Below are positions 29,567 through 34,424 of a stretch of 34,424 nt of DNA, piece after piece. A program made the translations under genes and the position numbers. The stretch covers positions 1 to 34,424 of the forward strand of contig CABXCB010000006.1 in the NCBI GenBank assembly GCA_902510635.1. Direction: 5' to 3'. Source of the DNA: an uncultured Pelagibacteraceae bacterium (GTDB lineage: Bacteria > Pseudomonadota > Alphaproteobacteria > Pelagibacterales > Pelagibacteraceae). The stretch's first letter is position 1. Each line of letters opens with the position of its first letter. Under the pieces are notes generated by a model. The model was not told the origin of the DNA. It was given only the letters and a program-made list of their open reading frames with translations, and searched no databases.

Positions 29567-30323
29567 TTCTCATTGTCATTTAGATCATGAGCCAATGTTT
29601 AGTGATCTAAAAAATGTTATTATTAGATCTAAACAAAGTGGTATAGAAAAACTTTTATCAATTTGCACTACAAATGATAGTTTTAAAAAAATAATTGATA
29701 TTATTAAATTTGATCCGATTATATATGGTACGTATGGTATTCATCCACATGAAGCTAGTTCTAATATTGTTTCAAAAGAGGAAATTATAAAAAATGTAAA
29801 TTCTAGTAATAAAATTATAGCAATTGGTGAAAGTGGATTGGACTTTTATTACAATCATAGTTCCAAAGAAAAGCAAATATCAAGCTTTAGATTACATATT
29901 GAAGCTGCTATAGAGTTAAAAATTCCAATTATAGTACATTCTAGAAATGCTGAAAAAGAAACATTTGATATATTAAATGAATATAAAAAATCTAAACCAA
30001 AAATTCTTATGCATTGTTTTACAGGATCTACAGAATTTGCTAATAAATTATTAACATTAGATAGTTATTTTTCTGCTAGTGGTATAATTACTTTTAAAAA
30101 TAGTACAGATCTACAAGAAACTTTTAGATTAATACCTAATGATAAATTATTAATTGAAACTGATAGTCCTTATTTAGCGCCTGTTCCACTTCGTGGTAAA
30201 AAAAATGAACCCAGTTATATAAAGTACACTTTAGAAAAGTTGGCAGATATAAAAAAAATAAATATAGATAAAATTGAAAAAATTACCTCTCAAAATTTCA
30301 ATATATTATTTAGTTTAAAATAA
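29559..30323 (+). CDS. tatD: TatD family metal-dependent hydrolase
   Basis: MIDSHCHLDHE, YGIHPHEA, IAIGESGLDFYYNHS, IVHSRNAEKETFDIL, MHCFTGS, LIETDSPYLAPVPLRGKKNEPSYI. Confidence 0.95.
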   Translation: MIDSHCHLDHEPMFSDLKNVIIRSKQSGIEKLLSICTTNDSFKKIIDIIKFDPIIYGTYGIHPHEASSNIVSKEEIIKNVNSSNKIIAIGESGLDFYYNHSSKEKQISSFRLHIEAAIELKIPIIVHSRNAEKETFDILNEYKKSKPKILMHCFTGSTEFANKLLTLDSYFSASGIITFKNSTDLQETFRLIPNDKLLIETDSPYLAPVPLRGKKNEPSYIKYTLEKLADIKKINIDKIEKITSQNFNILFSLK

Positions 30324-30325
30324 TT

Positions 30326-31102
30326 ATGTCTTTAAAGTTTACAATTCTTGGATGTGGTAGTTCTATGGGTGTTCCAAGATCTGATGGATACTTTGGAAAA
30401 TGTAATCCAAATAATATTAAAAATTATAGAACCAGATGTTCAGCTATTTTGCAAACAAGTACTGATAATATTTTAATTGATACATCTCCAGATTTGAGAG
30501 CACAATTTATTAGTAATAAAATAAATAAAGTGGATAAAGTATTATACTCTCATATGCATGCTGATCAAACACATGGTATAAACGATTTAAGAGTTTTTTT
30601 TATTAAAAATAAAAAACCTATACCAGTATATGCTGATACAAAAACTAAAAAATATTTAAATAATAGTTTTTCTTACTGCTTTAAAAATTTTAATAAAGAA
30701 TATCCAGCAATATTAAAAATGAATTTAATTAAAGATAAATTTCTTATTAAAAATGGATCAAAACAAGTTACAATTAGATCAATTAAAGTAGAACACGGAA
30801 AAGTTAATAGTATTTGTTATATTTTTGATAAAAAACTAGCCTATATTAGTGATGTTAGTAAAATATATAAAAAGGATTATAGATTTTTTAAAAAATTAAA
30901 ATATTTAATTATTGATTGTCTATGGTACAAAAATCATCCTTCACATTTAAATTTAGAACAATCTTTAAAATTAATTAAATTATTCTCACCTAAAAAAGCA
31001 ATTCTTACTAACTTGCACAATGAGCTTGATTACGAAATACTTAAAAAAAATTTACCAAAAAATATTATTCCAGCTTATGATGGACTTAATTTATATTTTT
31101 AA
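30326..31102 (+). CDS. MBL-fold metallohydrolase (PhnP-like)
   Basis: FTILGCGSSMGVPR, NILIDTSPDLRAQFI, SHMHADQTHGINDLRVFF, LAYISDVSK, LTNLHNELDYE; downstream of tatD. Confidence 0.88.
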   Translation: MSLKFTILGCGSSMGVPRSDGYFGKCNPNNIKNYRTRCSAILQTSTDNILIDTSPDLRAQFISNKINKVDKVLYSHMHADQTHGINDLRVFFIKNKKPIPVYADTKTKKYLNNSFSYCFKNFNKEYPAILKMNLIKDKFLIKNGSKQVTIRSIKVEHGKVNSICYIFDKKLAYISDVSKIYKKDYRFFKKLKYLIIDCLWYKNHPSHLNLEQSLKLIKLFSPKKAILTNLHNELDYEILKKNLPKNIIPAYDGLNLYF

Positions 31103-31642
31103 TAATTTTTCAATTTTAGATATAATTTTATCAGATGTTGGACTTGTAAATGATGAATAAGTATTTGCTATTTTTCCATCTTTATTAATTAAAATTTTAT
31201 GAAAATTCCATTTTGGTACTGCTGATTTACCATGATTTTGTTTTGCCCATTTAAATATTTCATGAGCATTATCTCCTTTTACTTCTGTAATAGCTGACAT
31301 AGGAAAGTTAATATTAAAATTAACTTCACAAAACTCTTTAACCTCTTTATTTTCTTTTTTCTCCTGATTAAATGAATTAGATGGAATACCTAAAACAATA
31401 AGTCCATCAAGTTTATATTTATCCCATAAGTTCTGTAAATTATCATACTGTTTTGTAAAACCACAATAACTTGCTGTATTTACTAAAAGTATAACTTTAT
31501 TTCTATATTCATTTAAGTTTATTTCTTCTCCTGAAATGCTATCAATTTTAAAATCAAAAAAAACTTTTTCATAGTCTGCACTTACTTGATTTTTAAAAAA
31601 AAACATTATTATTGTTATTCCAATTATTAAAAATTTTTTCAT
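31091..31642 (-). CDS. glutathione peroxidase family protein with signal peptide
   Basis: VILLVNTASYCGFTKQYDNLQNLWDKY; GIPSNSFNQEKKENKEVKEFC; PKWNFHKILINKDG. Confidence 0.92.
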   Translation of the reverse strand: MKKFLIIGITIIMFFFKNQVSADYEKVFFDFKIDSISGEEINLNEYRNKVILLVNTASYCGFTKQYDNLQNLWDKYKLDGLIVLGIPSNSFNQEKKENKEVKEFCEVNFNINFPMSAITEVKGDNAHEIFKWAKQNHGKSAVPKWNFHKILINKDGKIANTYSSFTSPTSDKIISKIEKLLKI

Positions 31643-31651
31643 TAAAATTAC

Positions 31652-32824
31652 TTATTTATTAGGAGTAAGTAATATCAAAAAGTAACCAAACAAAGTGGAT
31701 AATAATGACCCAGTTAGTACACCTATTTTTACACCATCCATGTACTGCATGTTTTCTACAAAAGCTAAATTTCCCACAAATAAACTCATTGTAAAACCAA
31801 TTCCAGTTAGAACACCTACACCGTAAAAATTATACCAATTTGAATTATTTGGCATTTGTGCAATTTTTAATTTTATAGAAATATATGAAAATACAAAAAC
31901 TCCTAATTGTTTACCAACAAATAGACCCAATACTATACCAAGTGGCACCTTATCAAGTAAGGATGTAAAAGATAATCCATCAAGAGATACACCAGCGTTA
32001 GCAAAAGCAAATAAAGGCATTATTCCAAATGCAACATACGGACTTATTGCATGCTCAACTTTAATTAATAGTGAAAAATCTTTTTCTTTTTTTCTGTGAG
32101 GTATTGTCATTGCTAACAAAACTCCTGCTATAGTCGCATGAATACCAGAGTTATGTGTGAAATCCCAAAGGAAAAGTCCTACAATTAAATATGGGAGAAA
32201 TTTTTTAACATTAAATTTATTTATTACCAATAAAATTAAAAAAGCAATTAACATTAAAGAAAGATATTTGATGCTTAAATCACCGGAATAAAATAATGCA
32301 ATAATTAAGATTGCACCCAGATCATCAATTATAGCAAGAGCTGTTAAAAAAACTTTTAATGATAAAGGAACTCTTCTACCCAATAAAGATAAAACCCCTA
32401 ATGAAAATGCTATGTCAGTAGCTGAAGGTATTGCCCATCCATTTAGAGTTTCAGCGTCACCAAAATTAACATAAACATAAACTAATGCAGGAACTAACAT
32501 GCCGCCAACAGCCGCAATTATAGGTAATAATGCTTGTTTTACATTAGACAGTTCACCCTGTAAAAATTCTCTTTTAATTTCTAATGTAACAAAGAAAAAA
32601 AATATTGCCATTAGGGCATCATTTATCCAATGTATAACAGATAGCTTTAAACCGACTTTATTAATTCCAATAAATATATATTTATTTAATGTAGTAAAAT
32701 ATAAATCAGAAAAATTTGAATTACTTATAAATAGTGCGGTCACAGCTGCAAACAGTAAAACCAAACCACTTGCTGCTTCTAATTTAAAAAACCATTTAAA
32801 TGGAGATGATAAATATCTTAGCAT
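31652..32824 (-). CDS. nhaA: Na+/H+ antiporter NhaA
   Basis: AIPSATDIAFSLGVLSLLGRRVPLSLKVFLTALAIIDDLGAILIIALFYSG; GIHATIAGVLLAMTIP; GVLTGIGFTMSLFVGNLAF. Confidence 0.97.
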   Translation of the reverse strand: MLRYLSSPFKWFFKLEAASGLVLLFAAVTALFISNSNFSDLYFTTLNKYIFIGINKVGLKLSVIHWINDALMAIFFFFVTLEIKREFLQGELSNVKQALLPIIAAVGGMLVPALVYVYVNFGDAETLNGWAIPSATDIAFSLGVLSLLGRRVPLSLKVFLTALAIIDDLGAILIIALFYSGDLSIKYLSLMLIAFLILLVINKFNVKKFLPYLIVGLFLWDFTHNSGIHATIAGVLLAMTIPHRKKEKDFSLLIKVEHAISPYVAFGIMPLFAFANAGVSLDGLSFTSLLDKVPLGIVLGLFVGKQLGVFVFSYISIKLKIAQMPNNSNWYNFYGVGVLTGIGFTMSLFVGNLAFVENMQYMDGVKIGVLTGSLLSTLFGYFLILLTPNK

Positions 32825-32827
32825 TTT

Positions 32828-33298
32828 TTAATTTATTAAATCTAATACAAATAATTTAATATCATTTATAGATTGATACAAATTATCTAATACAATTTCA
32901 ATATTTGGTATAATTATGGAGAGCTGAACTTTAAATGTTTCCAAAATTAATATTAAGGCAATAAAAGAAATAATTATAACAATTAAAATTTTGAAATAAT
33001 TTGCATCGTTTTTTTTACTAACTTTTATATCAAGTTCTTCTTTTGAACTATTTACAGACTCTTTGTCATGATCTTCTTCATCTGTTATATCTTCATTGAT
33101 ATTTTCAGATAAATTTTTATTGTCTTCAATTACTGGTTTGGATATTTTTTTTTCTAATACAGTAATTTCTTCAGTATTTTCCGTTTTAAAAAACCATTTA
33201 TGCTCACAAAAGCCACACTGCAACGTTCTTCCTTCTTGGGGAATTAACGATGTGTCTACATTAAATTTTTTATCGCAACGAGGACACGTAATTATCAT
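32828..33298 (-). CDS. zinc-ribbon (MJ0042-type) membrane protein
   Basis: MIITCPRCDKKFNVDTSLIPQEGRTLQCGFCEHKWFF: CPxC...CxxC ribbon typical of MJ0042-type proteins; single TM near the C-terminus. Confidence 0.88.
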   Translation of the reverse strand: MIITCPRCDKKFNVDTSLIPQEGRTLQCGFCEHKWFFKTENTEEITVLEKKISKPVIEDNKNLSENINEDITDEEDHDKESVNSSKEELDIKVSKKNDANYFKILIVIIISFIALILILETFKVQLSIIIPNIEIVLDNLYQSINDIKLFVLDLIN

Positions 33299-33355
33299 GT
33301 GATCTTTTATACCAGATTCTTGTTAAAATTCTTTCATTTTTGCCCTATTTATACT

Positions 33356-33383
33356 TTGAAAATAACATTATGTACTGTATTAG
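33356..33383 (+). promoter_or_regulatory. candidate promoter for tRNA-Pro: TTGAAA (33356-33361), 16-bp spacer, TATTAG (33378-33383)
   Basis: Elements at plausible spacing; -10 ends 9 nt before the tRNA. Confidence 0.45.
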
Positions 33384-33392
33384 TATCCCATT

Positions 33393-33469
<77 letters not shown>

Positions 33470-33472
33470 TGT

Positions 33473-33754
33473 ATGAAAAAAGCTAAAATATATAAACCTT
33501 CAAAAACAGCAATGCAGTCTGGTACAAAAAAATTTGATAAATGGATAATTGAATTTATAAATGAAAAACCTGGTATTAATCCTTTAATGGGTTGGGAAAG
33601 TTCATCAGACACATATTCCGAATTAAACCTTGAGTTTAAAACAAAAGAACTTGCTATTGAATATGCAAAGAAAAATAAAATTGATTACGAATTAATTGAA
33701 CCTAAGTCTAGGAAAATAAATAAAAAGTCTTATGCTGATAACTTTACAAATTAA
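33473..33754 (+). CDS. ETC complex I subunit (NDUFS4-like, NADH:ubiquinone oxidoreductase accessory subunit)
   Basis: [24 protein letters not shown]...[42 protein letters not shown]...KSYADNF. Confidence 0.92.
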   Translation: MKKAKIYKPSKTAMQSGTKKFDKWIIEFINEKPGINPLMGWESSSDTYSELNLEFKTKELAIEYAKKNKIDYELIEPKSRKINKKSYADNFTN

Positions 33755-34424
33755 TGTTTAAATTTTTTAATTCTAAGAAATGGTTTTTTTGGGCTTGGAT
33801 AGGCTCGTTTATTATTCTTTCATCGCTTTGGGTTCAAGTTATAATAGATGTGAAAATAAATGAATGGTTTGGTTTATTCTATGATATGATTCAGAAAGCG
33901 CTTGCAGAGCCAAATGCTGTTTCAATTGAAGAATACTTTGGAAGTTTGTTTTCATTTATTACATTGGCAGGTATGTATATTGCTGTTTATGTAGCAATTA
34001 GTTTCTTTACAGCACATTTTTTATTTAGATGGAGAACATCAATGGTTGAGTGGTATCACTCTATTTATGACAGAGCTCGAAAAATAGAAGGTGCATCGCA
34101 AAGAGTTCAGGAAGATACAATTAAATTCACAAGAATAATGGAAGGATTAGGTACTAGTTTAATAGAATCTATAATGATTTTGATCCAATTTATTCCTATA
34201 TTATTTGGCTTAAGTTTTGGCATTCCTATATTCTTTTTTGGTGAATGGGAATACGGTTTAATAGTAGGTGCCTTGATTTGGACTGTTGGTGGAACTGTTT
34301 TTTTAATTGTACTTGGTTTGATATTAAGACTCGTTGGTGTTGAATATGATTTACAAAAGCAAGAGGCTGCTTATAGAAAAATCCTTGTAATTGCAGAAGA
34401 CAATGAAACTGTAAGACCAAAAAG
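33754..34424 (+). CDS. SbmA/BacA-family peptide transporter, N-terminal part (truncated by window)
   Basis: Open frame to the window end, absent from the ORF track: [19 protein letters not shown]...NEWFGLFYDMIQKALAEPNAVSIEEYFG...HFLFRWRTSMVEWYHSIYDRARKIEGASQRVQEDTIKFTRIMEGLG...QKQEAAYRKILVIAEDNE. Start overlaps the upstream stop (TAATG). Confidence 0.9.
   Translation, partial: MFKFFNSKKWFFWAWIGSFIILSSLWVQVIIDVKINEWFGLFYDMIQKALAEPNAVSIEEYFGSLFSFITLAGMYIAVYVAISFFTAHFLFRWRTSMVEWYHSIYDRARKIEGASQRVQEDTIKFTRIMEGLGTSLIESIMILIQFIPILFGLSFGIPIFFFGEWEYGLIVGALIWTVGGTVFLIVLGLILRLVGVEYDLQKQEAAYRKILVIAEDNETVRPK

Noticed and set aside
34226-34420. 64-aa minus-strand ORF at the right edge
   Set aside because: Antisense to the clearly recognisable SbmA/BacA-like frame that runs off the window.

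Overview
This 34.4 kb window is very AT-rich and almost fully coding. It looks like core chromosome of a streamlined, low-GC alphaproteobacterium; SAR11/Pelagibacterales-like is my inference from composition and gene order. From left to right it carries: dgt (3' end), argS, a small TM ORF, nagZ, scpA, scpB, tatA, tatB, tatC, serS, yajC, secD, secF | puuD-like (-), uvrA (-, frame-disrupted) | ssb, gyrA, coaD, ppi, tgt, tRNA-Lys(UUU) | M48 peptidase (-) | DUF502 | recG (-) | sdhE-like | tRNA-Ser(UGA) (-) | rarD-like, mltB-like, rlpA/SPOR-like, dac, tmk, holB, metG, tatD, MBL hydrolase | GPx (-), nhaA (-), zinc-ribbon protein (-) | tRNA-Pro(UGG), NDUFS4-like, sbmA/bacA-like (truncated by the window edge). 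I found no mobile element, CRISPR array, phage, toxin-antitoxin or defence locus, and no convincing novel multi-gene system. The strongest observation is uvrA: it is split by two homopolymer indels, an A9 tract and an A8 tract in the mRNA sense, whose shifts cancel, so only a ~57-codon middle segment is out of frame. Second-tier observations are a substituted metal-binding His in the MBL hydrolase, a head-to-head start-codon overlap of recG and sdhE, an NDUFS4-like gene starting 3 nt after a tRNA CCA end, and a degenerate RlpA-like protein containing an in-frame A13 run.
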